Shown piece after piece: positions 1 through 8,351 of a stretch of DNA of 64,000 bases. The position numbers and the translations under genes were made by a program. This DNA comes from a methanogenic archaeon mixed culture ISO4-G1 (GTDB taxonomy: Archaea > Thermoplasmatota > Thermoplasmata > Methanomassiliicoccales > Methanomethylophilaceae), in contig CP013703.1 of NCBI GenBank assembly GCA_001563305.1, positions 930,001 to 994,000 on the forward strand. The letters are read 5' to 3'. Positions within the stretch are counted from its first letter, which is position 1; each line of letters opens with the position of its first letter. The notes under the pieces are model-generated. The model had not been told where the DNA came from. It made no database searches and saw only the letters and a list, made by a program, of their open reading frames with translations.

Positions 1-429
1 GAGAGGGACCTGTCCAACTCCTCCACCGAGAGGTTCACGCTCACCCACGTCTTCATCCTCACGGACGAGATTCTCAAGAAGATGAACTGGATCTTCGAGG
101 GACTCGAGGTCCATGCCGACAAGATGCTGGAGAACATCGAGTCCTCCAGGGGACTGGTCATGGCGGAGCCCCTCATGATGAAGCTCACCGAGAAGGGTAT
201 CGGCAGACAGGATGCGCACGAGATCATCAGGGAATCGTCCATGATCGCCGAGGACCAGAAGAGGCACCTCAGGGACGTCCTCATGGAGAGGGAGGACCTG
301 AAGGGAGTGCTCACCAAGGAGGAGATCGTCGCCACCATGGACGCCGCCAACTACGTGGGCGGGGCCAGGGAGATCGTCGACAAGATGGTCGAGGCCGCCG
401 AGAACGTCACCGGACGCAAGGTGGAATGA
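1..429 (+). CDS. purB: Adenylosuccinate lyase, C-terminal part (5' end outside window)
   Basis: The frame is open from base 1 and encodes the last 142 residues of a fumarase/aspartase-superfamily lyase. The C-terminal features of adenylosuccinate lyase are visible: ERDLSNSSTERF near the edge, MAEPLMMKLTEKGIGRQDAHEI in the middle, and a helical tail. PurB acts twice in purine synthesis, splitting fumarate from SAICAR and from adenylosuccinate. The catalytic signature loop (SSAMPxK type) would lie upstream of the window. The stop overlaps the next start as ATGA, so the small downstream gene is probably translationally coupled. Identification is firm; the length cannot be judged. Confidence 0.9.
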   Translation, partial: ERDLSNSSTERFTLTHVFILTDEILKKMNWIFEGLEVHADKMLENIESSRGLVMAEPLMMKLTEKGIGRQDAHEIIRESSMIAEDQKRHLRDVLMEREDLKGVLTKEEIVATMDAANYVGGAREIVDKMVEAAENVTGRKVE

Positions 430-593
430 TGATCGCTCAGATGCGCCACGGACTCATTATCGGTGCTGTCGTTGGCGCCGCATTGGCCTTCTTCCTGTAC
501 TCGCAGAACGGCGGCAGCTGGGTCAGCTTCATCATGATCCCGATCGGCGCCATAATGGGCGCCGCGCCCTGGATGCTCAAGCCCCAGGAATGA
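426..593 (+). CDS. Small two-segment membrane protein
   Basis: A 55-codon frame begins with two consecutive ATGs, the first overlapping the purB stop (ATGA). The product is very hydrophobic: a first segment (LIIGAVVGAALAFFLY) and a second (FIMIPIGAIMGAAPWML) are separated by a short loop, QNGGSW. I do not recognise a family. Coupling to purB suggests expression in the same transcript but gives no clue to function. No Cys or charged motif suggests catalysis. Confidence 0.55.
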   Translation: MMIAQMRHGLIIGAVVGAALAFFLYSQNGGSWVSFIMIPIGAIMGAAPWMLKPQE

Positions 594-604
594 AAATATG
601 ATGG

Positions 605-620
605 CCTGCCACGAGGCAGG
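605..620. terminator. Hairpin between convergent genes
   Basis: CCTGCC and GGCAGG (6 bp) enclose the loop ACGA between the small membrane gene and the convergent PNPOx-like gene. There is no clear T-run on the plus side, so it is only a possible termination or 3'-end structure. Confidence 0.35.
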
Positions 621-632
621 TCGTATGGTTTC

Positions 633-1034
633 TCAGAGTTTGTTACCGGCGTGGTCGCCGGGAGTGACATAGAAGATATCCTCGACCTTCATCTTGATGA
701 GGTTCTTGGCCGGATAGATCTCGTTCTTGTCATGGGCCATCTTGACCGCCTTCTCGTAGTCCGCTCCGGAGCTCTCGATGGTCACTGTGCCCTTGATCTG
801 ATAGGACTCCTTGAAATCCCTGGTCCAGACGAAGAACGCCGCCTTGGGGTTCTCCTTGAGGTTCTGCAGTGTCTTCTTGAAGTAGTTGTCGATGACCCAG
901 ATGTTCCCGTCGGGACCCATGAAGAGGAATCCTACTGGGACGACATTGGGCGTTCCGTCCTTGGATGCAGTTGCGAACGACTTGATGCCGGTGGCGTTCA
1001 ACTCGTCGATCATTTCCTGTGTAAGCTGTGCCAT
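633..1034 (-). CDS. Pyridoxamine 5'-phosphate oxidase-like FMN-binding protein
   Basis: A 133-aa protein of the PNPOx-like split-barrel flavin-binding family. Residues around 20-45 (FATASKDGTPNVVPVGFLF) match the first strands of the barrel and the region that contacts FMN phosphate. KAAFFVWTRD and YQIKGTVTIE form later strands. I start at the ATG at 1034 (MAQLTQEM) because the family begins there; an upstream in-frame ATG would add about 49 unconserved residues. Such small proteins are usually flavin or F420/heme-binding reductases of unknown substrate; a true PLP oxidase role is unlikely at this size. It is divergent from the MFS gene at 1126. Confidence 0.7.
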   Translation of the reverse strand: MAQLTQEMIDELNATGIKSFATASKDGTPNVVPVGFLFMGPDGNIWVIDNYFKKTLQNLKENPKAAFFVWTRDFKESYQIKGTVTIESSGADYEKAVKMAHDKNEIYPAKNLIKMKVEDIFYVTPGDHAGNKL

Positions 1035-1125
1035 GAATGCTCGGATTGCATCATCCCGAGATAAAATGAACGGAACTAATAGGGAATATAGAGTCCCGTA
1101 AATAGACTGGATTCGATTAACGTTT

Positions 1126-2319
1126 ATGAGCAGGGAGGTTATCTTCTCTAAGGACCTGATCCTCGACATGGGGGTGTGCATGTGTTGCTCCCTGAACTAC
1201 TTCCTGCTGCTCATTGTGATGGTCGGTTTCTCAACGTCCGCTTTCGGGTCCTCCACGGCCGAAGGCGGTCTAGCCGCTGGACTGTATGTGGTAGGCGGCC
1301 TGATATCCAGGTTCTTCTTCGGGAAGTACACCGAGCTCCTCGGCAGGAAGAGGATGCTGGTGATATCGATATCGCTGTCCGTCGTCGTGTCCCTGGCCTA
1401 TTTCGTGGTGGATTCGATGATGATGCTTCACCTCATCCGCTTGGTCCACGGCATGATATTCGGCATAAGCAGCACCTGCACCGCGGACATAGCCGCGAGA
1501 CTGATACCGGCCAGCAGGAGGGGCGAGGGCCTTGGATACTACTATCTCTCGGTCACCTTCGCCATGGCCATAGGTCCACTCATAGGGATGCACTACGGTG
1601 CCCTGGAGGACTACACGATGGTCTTCACCATCGGACTGGCCGTCTACGTCCTGGCGACTGTGTTCTCGATCCTGATGCATGTCCCCGAGGAGGGCCTCAC
1701 CGAGGAACAGAAGACGGAGGCGAGGAGTTTCACCTTCAACAACCTGGTGCAGCCTTCCGCAATCCCGCTGGGACTGACCTGCATGGTGTTCTATTTCGCA
1801 TACTCCGGGGTGCTGGCCTTCATCATCCAGTACACCCAAGGCTCAACTGTGGAGGAGGTCAGTTCGCTGTTCTATCTGGCCGTTGCGGTGGGAACGCTGC
1901 TATCAAGGATGACCGCGGGCAGGATATTCGACGAGCACGGCCCCAACATCGTGATCGTCCCGGCGTTCCTGGCGTTCACCGCCGGGATCGTGATCTATGC
2001 ACAGACGGCTGACCCCGGATGGTTCCTGTTCTCCGGATTCCTGATGGGATTCAGCGTATCGATTGTGTATTCGATCTGCCAGACCATCGTGGTCAACGAG
2101 AGCCCGGCCTACCGTTACGGCGTGACCGTCGCCACCATCGGCTCCGTATGCGACCTGGGGCTCGGATTCGGGCCCTACATACTGGGGATCGTCCTTGTCT
2201 CGACCGGATACACTGACATGTATCTCATCTGTGCGGCGGTGGGCCTGTTCAGCATGGTCATGTATTGGGCGGTGCATGGCCACAGGTCATTCATGGTCAA
2301 GCGTTCCAACGGATGCTGA
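1126..2319 (+). CDS. MFS transporter, 12-TM type
   Basis: A 397-aa major facilitator with about 12 hydrophobic segments. The loop between TM2 and TM3 has the family signature (GKYTELLGRKRML), and TM4-TM5 contain GEGLGYYYLSVTFAMAIGPLIG, which resembles the antiporter motif C region. It probably exports or imports a small solute, perhaps a drug, but nothing in the sequence fixes the substrate. The ATG at 1126 follows an A/T-rich stretch with no good Shine-Dalgarno, so it may be leaderless. It stands alone between a divergent gene and a tRNA. Confidence 0.8.
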   Translation: MSREVIFSKDLILDMGVCMCCSLNYFLLLIVMVGFSTSAFGSSTAEGGLAAGLYVVGGLISRFFFGKYTELLGRKRMLVISISLSVVVSLAYFVVDSMMMLHLIRLVHGMIFGISSTCTADIAARLIPASRRGEGLGYYYLSVTFAMAIGPLIGMHYGALEDYTMVFTIGLAVYVLATVFSILMHVPEEGLTEEQKTEARSFTFNNLVQPSAIPLGLTCMVFYFAYSGVLAFIIQYTQGSTVEEVSSLFYLAVAVGTLLSRMTAGRIFDEHGPNIVIVPAFLAFTAGIVIYAQTADPGWFLFSGFLMGFSVSIVYSICQTIVVNESPAYRYGVTVATIGSVCDLGLGFGPYILGIVLVSTGYTDMYLICAAVGLFSMVMYWAVHGHRSFMVKRSNGC

Positions 2320-2368
2320 AAGGTTTTTATCGGAGTTCACAGTACGGAGTGATGCCGGGATTCTCAAT

Positions 2369-2443
2369 GGGCAAGTAGATCAGCCCGGTTAGATCGCTTC
2401 GTTCGCAACGAAGAGGCCGCGAGTTCGAATCTCGCCTTGTCCA
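2369..2443 (+). tRNA. tRNA-Ala (anticodon CGC)
   Basis: Complete 75-nt cloverleaf without an encoded CCA. The acceptor GGGCAAG pairs with CTTGTCC and includes a G3:U70 wobble, the alanine identity element. The D stem is GATC/GATC. The anticodon stem CTTCG/CGAAG holds the loop TTCGCAA, with anticodon CGC at 2404-2406. The T stem GCGAG/CTCGC holds TTCGAAT. The discriminator is A. No intron is seen. Confidence 0.95.
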
Positions 2444-2481
2444 CTCATCCATTCTACCAGACTTTGAGACTTGATCGTCCG

Positions 2482-2994
2482 TCAGTCCTCTGCCCTCTCG
2501 ACGAACTCGTACCTGTTATGCCTGTCGTCCGGCCTGATGAGACAGAACATCAGCCACCATTTGAGAGGGGGCATATCCTTCAGAGGAGGCACATAGTACT
2601 CCCTGATTGCCGGCAGGAACATTATCACAAGGCACGCGGCGGAGAACAGCAGGACATCCTGGAGAGACAGGACGTTAAGATAGGTCTCACCCAGATACTC
2701 GTACAGTATGTTGGACAGGATCAGGAAAATGATTGTCCGAACTGACGCCCTCCAGGAAAACCGGTTGGATGAGGGCAGCCCGAACATCGTGAGCACGGCG
2801 AACACGGAAGAGATCACGGTGGTGACTATCAGCACGAAGGGCTTCAGGAAAATACCCGCGTCGTAATCGATGATGAACGCCTCGATCCCGAACATGTTCA
2901 GGTTGCGGAGGATGGCCAGAGCGAGGAATACCTCTACCACCAGAAGTATCGGCGGCATCCCTATCGCCTCCCTGACCCTGCCCCTGAAAGTCAT
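2482..2994 (-). CDS. Hypothetical membrane protein
   Basis: A 170-aa protein with about four hydrophobic segments (roughly residues 13-32, 50-73, 85-101 and 114-130), then a soluble tail rich in charged residues (RPDDRHNRYEFVERAED). I recognise no family. It is divergent from another unknown membrane protein at 3036; the 41-bp gap means the two promoters must overlap, so they may be regulated together. Confidence 0.6.
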   Translation of the reverse strand: MTFRGRVREAIGMPPILLVVEVFLALAILRNLNMFGIEAFIIDYDAGIFLKPFVLIVTTVISSVFAVLTMFGLPSSNRFSWRASVRTIIFLILSNILYEYLGETYLNVLSLQDVLLFSAACLVIMFLPAIREYYVPPLKDMPPLKWWLMFCLIRPDDRHNRYEFVERAED

Positions 2995-3035
2995 GATGGG
3001 TTACCAATATCTATGGATAAAAACATACTACGGCC

Positions 3036-3902
3036 ATGAGCACACCCGGTGCCAACAGATTCCTGGACTGCGTCCTTCACCGCGGAGGCAACGATACGGT
3101 CCTGCTGATAGCGGTGATGCTCTTCGCCATCGTCGGCATACCCGGGTTCATCCTCTACCAGATACTGCCTATGATCATCGAATACGGGCAGGTGTACTCG
3201 CTGGAGGATTTCTACCTGTACCTGCTGTTCACTTCCATACCGGTATCGCTGTTCACATACTGCATGGCCTTCTCCGTCGTGAAGCATCATGCGAGGGACG
3301 TCGTGTGGATGGATTCCCTCACGGAGTATGCCGCATCGCAGGACAAGGTCACGGCCACGATGGAGCCCCTATGCCGGAAGATGGAGGGGCTGGTCGACTC
3401 CCGTCTCAAATGGTACCTGCTGGCCGCGTTCATCACCCTGGCGGTCGTGAACATAGTGCAGGCATCCATGTATCTCAGGCTGTACGGGATAGCGTTCGAC
3501 TTCGAGGTGATTATCTCCCTGTTCGTCATTATCAACCTGGGCATCACCGACCTGTTCGTCATGGACAGGGTCCAGAAGATCGATGCGGTTCAGACGGAAT
3601 TCACGAGGGAGTTCTGCGAATCGATGCTCGGGGAGCAGCCCATCCTTGAGGAGATGGTCACCAGGATCAGACCGCACAACCTGCTGCCCCACGCGATTCT
3701 CATGATCGCCACCCTCGGACTGTACGCACTTGTCCTTTCGGTGTGGTCCACGCACATCCTCAACATCCATGTCAAATCGCAGTGGGCCTACGAGGAGGAT
3801 GTGCTCAGATGGATGATGGCCAAGGACAATCTGGATTCCATCAAGGTCGTCGAGACCACGAACAAACCCGGTCTGCTGCAGATGATCTACCGCTTCTTCT
3901 GA
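3036..3902 (+). CDS. Hypothetical membrane protein
   Basis: A 288-aa protein with about five membrane segments (near residues 21-45, 60-85, 125-148, 158-178 and 218-240) and a polar C-terminal tail of about 40 residues. No conserved motif is recognised. It is divergent from the membrane gene ending at 2482 and followed by the convergent polymerase IV gene. Function unknown. Confidence 0.6.
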   Translation: MSTPGANRFLDCVLHRGGNDTVLLIAVMLFAIVGIPGFILYQILPMIIEYGQVYSLEDFYLYLLFTSIPVSLFTYCMAFSVVKHHARDVVWMDSLTEYAASQDKVTATMEPLCRKMEGLVDSRLKWYLLAAFITLAVVNIVQASMYLRLYGIAFDFEVIISLFVIINLGITDLFVMDRVQKIDAVQTEFTREFCESMLGEQPILEEMVTRIRPHNLLPHAILMIATLGLYALVLSVWSTHILNIHVKSQWAYEEDVLRWMMAKDNLDSIKVVETTNKPGLLQMIYRFF

Positions 3903-3937
3903 GACGCTCGTCAAAATCCATCGGTCATCTCGGACCG

Positions 3938-5149
3938 TCAGAGCTTGTCCACCATGTCGAAGCCGTACTCCCTCTTGAGTCTCATGTCCTCGACCAGCTT
4001 ATGGAGTTTGGTCCCGTGGACATACTTCTCCCTGAACGCGACGAAATCGAAGCCGTAACGCTTCCTCATCGCCCTCAGGACCTCCTTCAGCTCCTCCTCT
4101 TCGGTCCTCCTGCTGAACATGGTGTCCAATGTGGCCTGCTTCACACCTGTCTGCGACAGGTTGTAGATCCCCACGCCTATCAGCCTTACTGGCCTGACCT
4201 TCGTCTCCTCCAGCATCTCGCAAGCCTGGCGGTGAATCGACAGGGCGTCCTCGCAGGAGTACGTGACCCGGGATCTGGTTATCCCTTTCATGTCGGAATA
4301 TGTGATCTTCAGGACTACTCCACTGCCATGGAGCCCGTGGGCCTTGGCGCGGTCCTCCACGCACATGGACAAGAGCAGAAGGACGTCCTTCAGCAGCACC
4401 CTGTCGGTGACGTCCTCCTGGAACGTCAACTCCCTGCTGATGGACTTGGCATCCTCGGGATTATACGGAGTGACCTCCCTGTCGTCGATCCCGCTGGCGA
4501 TGTCGATGTAGAACCTTCCCCTGTCGCCCATGTCCTCGAGGACATCGTCCTGCCTCTCCAGCAGGTCCCTGACGGTGTAGATGCCTATGGAGTTCATCCT
4601 GTCGGCGGTCTTGGCCCCCACCGAGAACAGTATCCTGATGTCGCGGTCCAGAACCAGATCGACGAACTCCTGCTGGGTCCTGATCACGAAGAAACCGTCC
4701 GGCTTCTTCTCCTCGCTGGCCACCTTGGCCGCGGCCATGGAATAGGCGACACCCACGGAACAGCTCAAACCCAGGTCGTTCCGGATGCGCTCTTTGATCT
4801 CCGTACCCATCTCGATGGCGCGCTCGAAGGTACCTGCGGTATGGGTCACATCCAGATATGCCTCGTCGAACGCTATGCTCTCCATTACATCTGTATAATC
4901 GCCCCAGATCCTATGGATCTGATCGGATGCCCTCTTGTACTTCAGCATGTTCGGGTGGATGTAGATGCCTTCGGGGCACAGGCGGTATGCCTCCTTGATG
5001 TTCATCGCGGAATGGACCCCGAACTTCCTGGCCTCATAGCTGCAGGTGGATACCACACCGCGCTCGTTCGGCAGGGAACCAATGATGACGGGTTTCCCCT
5101 TCAGCGAAGGGTCGTCGCGGATCTCCACGGCGGCGAAGAACGCATCCAT
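3938..5149 (-). CDS. dinB: DNA polymerase IV (Y-family translesion polymerase), unusual start
   Basis: From the ATG at 5149 the product is 403 aa. It has a palm with MDAFFAAVE, a fingers region with YEARKFGVHSAM, the catalytic FDEAYLDVT acidic pair, helix-hairpin-helix segments near residues 180-220 (FSVGAKTADRMNSIGIYTV), and a little-finger domain. It performs error-prone bypass of DNA lesions. The ATG start would remove the first catalytic aspartate: in frame upstream the sequence reads T-D-R-I-I-I-H-V-D before this Met, exactly the family N-terminus, yet no ATG, GTG or TTG precedes it before the next stop. An ACG codon at 5176, with AGGGGG about six bases upstream, is the best candidate start. 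Family assignment is firm; the start is not. Confidence 0.88.
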   Translation of the reverse strand: MDAFFAAVEIRDDPSLKGKPVIIGSLPNERGVVSTCSYEARKFGVHSAMNIKEAYRLCPEGIYIHPNMLKYKRASDQIHRIWGDYTDVMESIAFDEAYLDVTHTAGTFERAIEMGTEIKERIRNDLGLSCSVGVAYSMAAAKVASEEKKPDGFFVIRTQQEFVDLVLDRDIRILFSVGAKTADRMNSIGIYTVRDLLERQDDVLEDMGDRGRFYIDIASGIDDREVTPYNPEDAKSISRELTFQEDVTDRVLLKDVLLLLSMCVEDRAKAHGLHGSGVVLKITYSDMKGITRSRVTYSCEDALSIHRQACEMLEETKVRPVRLIGVGIYNLSQTGVKQATLDTMFSRRTEEEELKEVLRAMRKRYGFDFVAFREKYVHGTKLHKLVEDMRLKREYGFDMVDKL

Positions 5150-5264
5150 GTCGACGTGAATGATTATCCTGTCCGTGCTAGACCCCCTGCAGTCACCGCA
5201 TCCCGTTACAGTCCAATAATGCTTTTCAGAGAACTATAAACGGCACGTCCCCCTTCCAGGCAGC

Positions 5265-6710
5265 ATGAAGGTCTACGATGCCTACAGGCTGGGCGTCGAG
5301 GAAGGGAAGAAGAGGGACCTCCGCTCCAAGGAGGAGGTCCAAAGGATCCTCGACGATGCCAAAGCGCTCTACGAATCCCTGCCGGAGGACAGGAAGGAAC
5401 TGTTCGATCCGGAACGTCTCTGGAACCCCTATGCCGACACGCGTTTCTCATACGGTGCGGAGAAGGCCAAGGAGCTGGATGCCGAGAGGTTCATGTGGGG
5501 CATAGACATCACGCCGGCAGAGATCATGCTGGCGGACAGGCTGAGGGAGAAGGGGGAGAGGATCGATGCGGTCATCGCCCACCACCCGAACGGCACATCG
5601 AAGACGTGCTTCCCGGAGGTCATGATGCAGATGGCGGCCATGTTCTCCAACATGGGGGTCCCGGATGAGAAGGCCCGCGAGCTCGTGAAGGAGCGCATGG
5701 ACAAGGTCCTCCGCGGGATGCAGGGCTACAACTACAACCAGACGGTGGATGCGGCACGCATGCTGGACATCCCCTTCTTCAACATACACGCCCCCGCGGA
5801 CAACATGGTCGAGGAGTTCATGGTCAGGAAGATGAAGGAGGCGCAGCCGGAGACACTCCAGGACATCATCGACTCCCTCATGGAGGAGCCGGAGGCCAGG
5901 ATGGCCGCCAGGTGCAACAGCCCTCCGATAATCCTCGTCGGGAATCCTTCCGCGGAATGCGGGAAGATCATGGTCAAGATGAACGGCGGAACGTCGTTCT
6001 CGAAGGAGACATATCAATCCCTTGCGGATGCCGGAGTTAAGACCATCGTGGCGATGCACTATCCGGATGACCATTACGAGGAGGCCCAGAAGGCTGGGGT
6101 CAATCTCATCATTTCGGGACACATGGCCTCGGATTCCATCGGAGTCAACCTCATATGCGACGTATGGGAAAAGGAGGGAATCGAAGTGATCCCCTGTTCC
6201 GGATTCACCCGCTTCAGCAGAAACCGATATGATGACCTGGAGGATCGGCGACATCGAATGCGACGGCCCCGTGGTCCTGGGACCGATGTCGGGCTACACG
6301 TCCAGCAGCTACAGGGACTTCATGAAACCCTTCGGCGTGGCGGTCAGCATGACGGAGATGACATCAGCCGTCGGCATAGCAAACTCCGACCTCAAGACCA
6401 CCGACTATCTGGATTTCAACAGGAACTATCCGACCGGGCTGCAGCTCTTCGGTCACAGCGAGGAGGACATCGCCAAGGCCGCCAAGATGGCACTGGACTA
6501 CAACCCGAACATAGACTTCTTCGACATCAACATGGGATGCCCGGTGCACAAGATCCACAGGAGCGGTGCGGGATCGGTCCTGATGAAGGACCCGGTTCTA
6601 TGCGGGAGGATCGTCTCGTCCGTGAAGAAGGCCACAGGTCTGCCTGTGACCGCGAAGATCCGTCTCGGTTCCGACAGAAACCACATGAACTACATGGATG
6701 TCATCCGTGA
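5265..6710 (+). CDS. NIF3-like protein; frame runs through the start of dus
   Basis: Residues 1 to about 322 look like a genuine NIF3-family protein (DUF34, COG0327): AVIAHHPNG, a Cys/His-rich middle, VAMHYPDDHYEEAQ, and LIISGHMASDSIGVNL, which supply the His/Asp/Glu ligands of the usual dinuclear metal site. The family's activity is not settled. From about residue 323 the frame reads dus out of frame, giving an Arg-rich tail that is surely not conserved. In the next frame a TGA sits at 6230-6232, overlapping the dus ATG. A one-base indel just upstream would therefore restore a protein ending there, coupled to dus. I treat the true gene as about 5265-6232. Confidence 0.65.
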   Translation: MKVYDAYRLGVEEGKKRDLRSKEEVQRILDDAKALYESLPEDRKELFDPERLWNPYADTRFSYGAEKAKELDAERFMWGIDITPAEIMLADRLREKGERIDAVIAHHPNGTSKTCFPEVMMQMAAMFSNMGVPDEKARELVKERMDKVLRGMQGYNYNQTVDAARMLDIPFFNIHAPADNMVEEFMVRKMKEAQPETLQDIIDSLMEEPEARMAARCNSPPIILVGNPSAECGKIMVKMNGGTSFSKETYQSLADAGVKTIVAMHYPDDHYEEAQKAGVNLIISGHMASDSIGVNLICDVWEKEGIEVIPCSGFTRFSRNRYDDLEDRRHRMRRPRGPGTDVGLHVQQLQGLHETLRRGGQHDGDDISRRHSKLRPQDHRLSGFQQELSDRAAALRSQRGGHRQGRQDGTGLQPEHRLLRHQHGMPGAQDPQERCGIGPDEGPGSMREDRLVREEGHRSACDREDPSRFRQKPHELHGCHP

Positions 6711-7260
6711 GCTGGAATCATCCGGAGTGGATGCGGTGACGGTGCATGCGCGCACGAAGGACCAGGGCTACAGCGGGACACCGGATTTCGATGCGATAAA
6801 GGACCTCCAGAAGGAGATCTCCGTCCCTCTGATCGTGTCAGGCAACATCTACGACCTGGACGAAGCGATCTCCGCCAAGGATATCACCTCTGCGACCGCC
6901 GTCATGGTCGCCAGGGGAGGTGTGGGCAACCCGTTCCTGGTCACCCAGATCGACGAATACAACAGATCCGGCAGGAGACTTCCGAACCCGACGGTCTCCC
7001 AGCAGATCCAATGGTGCATCCAGCTGACCGACATGCTCATCGAGGAGAAGGGCGAGGAGGTGGCAATAAGGAAGCTGCGCAGCATAGCTCCAAAGTTCGT
7101 ATCGGGCTGCCACCGGTGCAGGGAGTACCGCCTCAGGATCGCCACGCAGATCGACACCAGGGAAGACCTGGTGAGGATACTGGAGGAGATCGACAGGAAG
7201 ATGGGCCTGGAGCAGATCAACACCGACGGCAGGCGCACGTATTACACGATCGATCCGTGA
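6229..7260 (+). CDS. tRNA-dihydrouridine synthase (Dus family)
   Basis: A 343-aa flavoenzyme reducing uridines in tRNA to dihydrouridine. The TIM-barrel landmarks are in order: VLGPMSGYTSSSYR (FMN phosphate region) near residue 17, FFDINMGCPVHKI with the catalytic Cys near residue 104, VTAKIRLG, VTVHARTKDQGYSG, VSGNIYDLDEA, and MVARGGVGNPFLV. The C-terminal helical domain for tRNA binding is present (ITAPKF-like stretch and CHRCREYRLRI). Two consecutive ATGs start the gene, overlapping a TGA in the neighbouring frame, which suggests coupling to the NIF3-like gene. Which uridine it modifies cannot be told. Confidence 0.88.
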   Translation: MMTWRIGDIECDGPVVLGPMSGYTSSSYRDFMKPFGVAVSMTEMTSAVGIANSDLKTTDYLDFNRNYPTGLQLFGHSEEDIAKAAKMALDYNPNIDFFDINMGCPVHKIHRSGAGSVLMKDPVLCGRIVSSVKKATGLPVTAKIRLGSDRNHMNYMDVIRELESSGVDAVTVHARTKDQGYSGTPDFDAIKDLQKEISVPLIVSGNIYDLDEAISAKDITSATAVMVARGGVGNPFLVTQIDEYNRSGRRLPNPTVSQQIQWCIQLTDMLIEEKGEEVAIRKLRSIAPKFVSGCHRCREYRLRIATQIDTREDLVRILEEIDRKMGLEQINTDGRRTYYTIDP

Positions 7261-7296
7261 GACTGCTTTTTATCCTCTACCCTATACAGAATCACG

Positions 7297-8322
7297 ATGT
7301 TCCTTCTCTCGAAGAAACCCAAGACCATCCGTAAGGTCGCCGATCTGAACATACACTGGTCGGCCGAGGATCCGTTCACGTTCGTCTCCCACCACCATGA
7401 CGAGTATCCCAAGGGCAACGCCCAGATGGCCCCGCCCCTGGAGCTCATCAGCGGAAGGAACCTGGGAAGGGACTATCAGGAGAGGTTCGGATTCAGGATG
7501 TACCACGGGAGGGTCGTCCCGGGATTCCCAATGCATGCCCACTGGGGATACGAGACCGTCACCATCGCCGAGAGGGGATACGTGGACCATTTCGACACAG
7601 AGATGAACCACGGGAGGTTCGGGAACGGGGATGTCCAGTGGACCATGGCATCCAGCAAGTACGAGCACTGCGAGATGTATCCCCTGACCGACCAGGAGAA
7701 CACCAACCCGGTGCACATCACGCAGATCGTCATCAACATCCCGCTGGACAGGAAGAACGGACCGAACTCTGTGAACAACGTCTGGTCGGAGAGCATCCCG
7801 GTCTTCGAGGAGGACGGATGCAGGGTCACCCTCTACTGCGGAACATACGGTGGGAAGGAGCTGTACTCCCCCAACGCGGATTCGTGGGCGGTGAAGGAGA
7901 ACGGCGTCAGGATCCTGAAGGTCGAACTGTCCCCGGGATCCCGCTTCGCACTAGATGCCGTGGAGAAGGATGTGACGAGGAACATCTACTACGTCTCCGG
8001 CACCAGCATGGTCATGGACGGGACCGAGGTCCAGCCCAACCTGCGGTTCGCGATGAAACCTGAGACGGCGTTGGACATCACCAACGGACAATCCGATTCT
8101 GAATTCTGGATCCTGGAGGGCCGTCCCATCGGCGAGAGGCAGGCCGCTTTCGGACCCGTCATACTCAAGGACCTGAAGGAGGTCCGCAGCGCCATGGACG
8201 ACATAAGGATCAACGAGTTCCCGGAGTGGCCCTGGGAGCTCATCGACAGGACCAATCCCATAGATACGGGAAGGGAGCTCTGCCGCGCCGACGGCACGGT
8301 CGAGAGGCCTCCGTCCGAATGA
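7297..8322 (+). CDS. Pirin family protein
   Basis: A 341-aa bicupin. The N-terminal pirin signature is clear: DPFTFVSHHHDEYPKGN, PGFPMHAHWGYETVTIAERGYVDH (two of the metal-binding His), GDVQWTMASSKYEHCEM (further ligands). A C-terminal cupin follows. Pirins bind one Fe or other metal; some are quercetinases, others redox regulators, so the role here is open. It is slightly longer than the usual 230-300 aa because of loops in the second half. The stop overlaps a downstream in-frame ATG of the GTPase gene. Confidence 0.85.
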   Translation: MFLLSKKPKTIRKVADLNIHWSAEDPFTFVSHHHDEYPKGNAQMAPPLELISGRNLGRDYQERFGFRMYHGRVVPGFPMHAHWGYETVTIAERGYVDHFDTEMNHGRFGNGDVQWTMASSKYEHCEMYPLTDQENTNPVHITQIVINIPLDRKNGPNSVNNVWSESIPVFEEDGCRVTLYCGTYGGKELYSPNADSWAVKENGVRILKVELSPGSRFALDAVEKDVTRNIYYVSGTSMVMDGTEVQPNLRFAMKPETALDITNGQSDSEFWILEGRPIGERQAAFGPVILKDLKEVRSAMDDIRINEFPEWPWELIDRTNPIDTGRELCRADGTVERPPSE

Positions 8323-8351
8323 CTAAAAATGTCCTGTCCTATACTGTACGC

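Noticed and set aside
3743-6254. Long open frames antisense to dinB and to the NIF3-like gene
   Set aside because: They mirror the third-position G+C bias of the real genes, have low-complexity Asp/His/Val-rich or Arg-rich composition and no family features.
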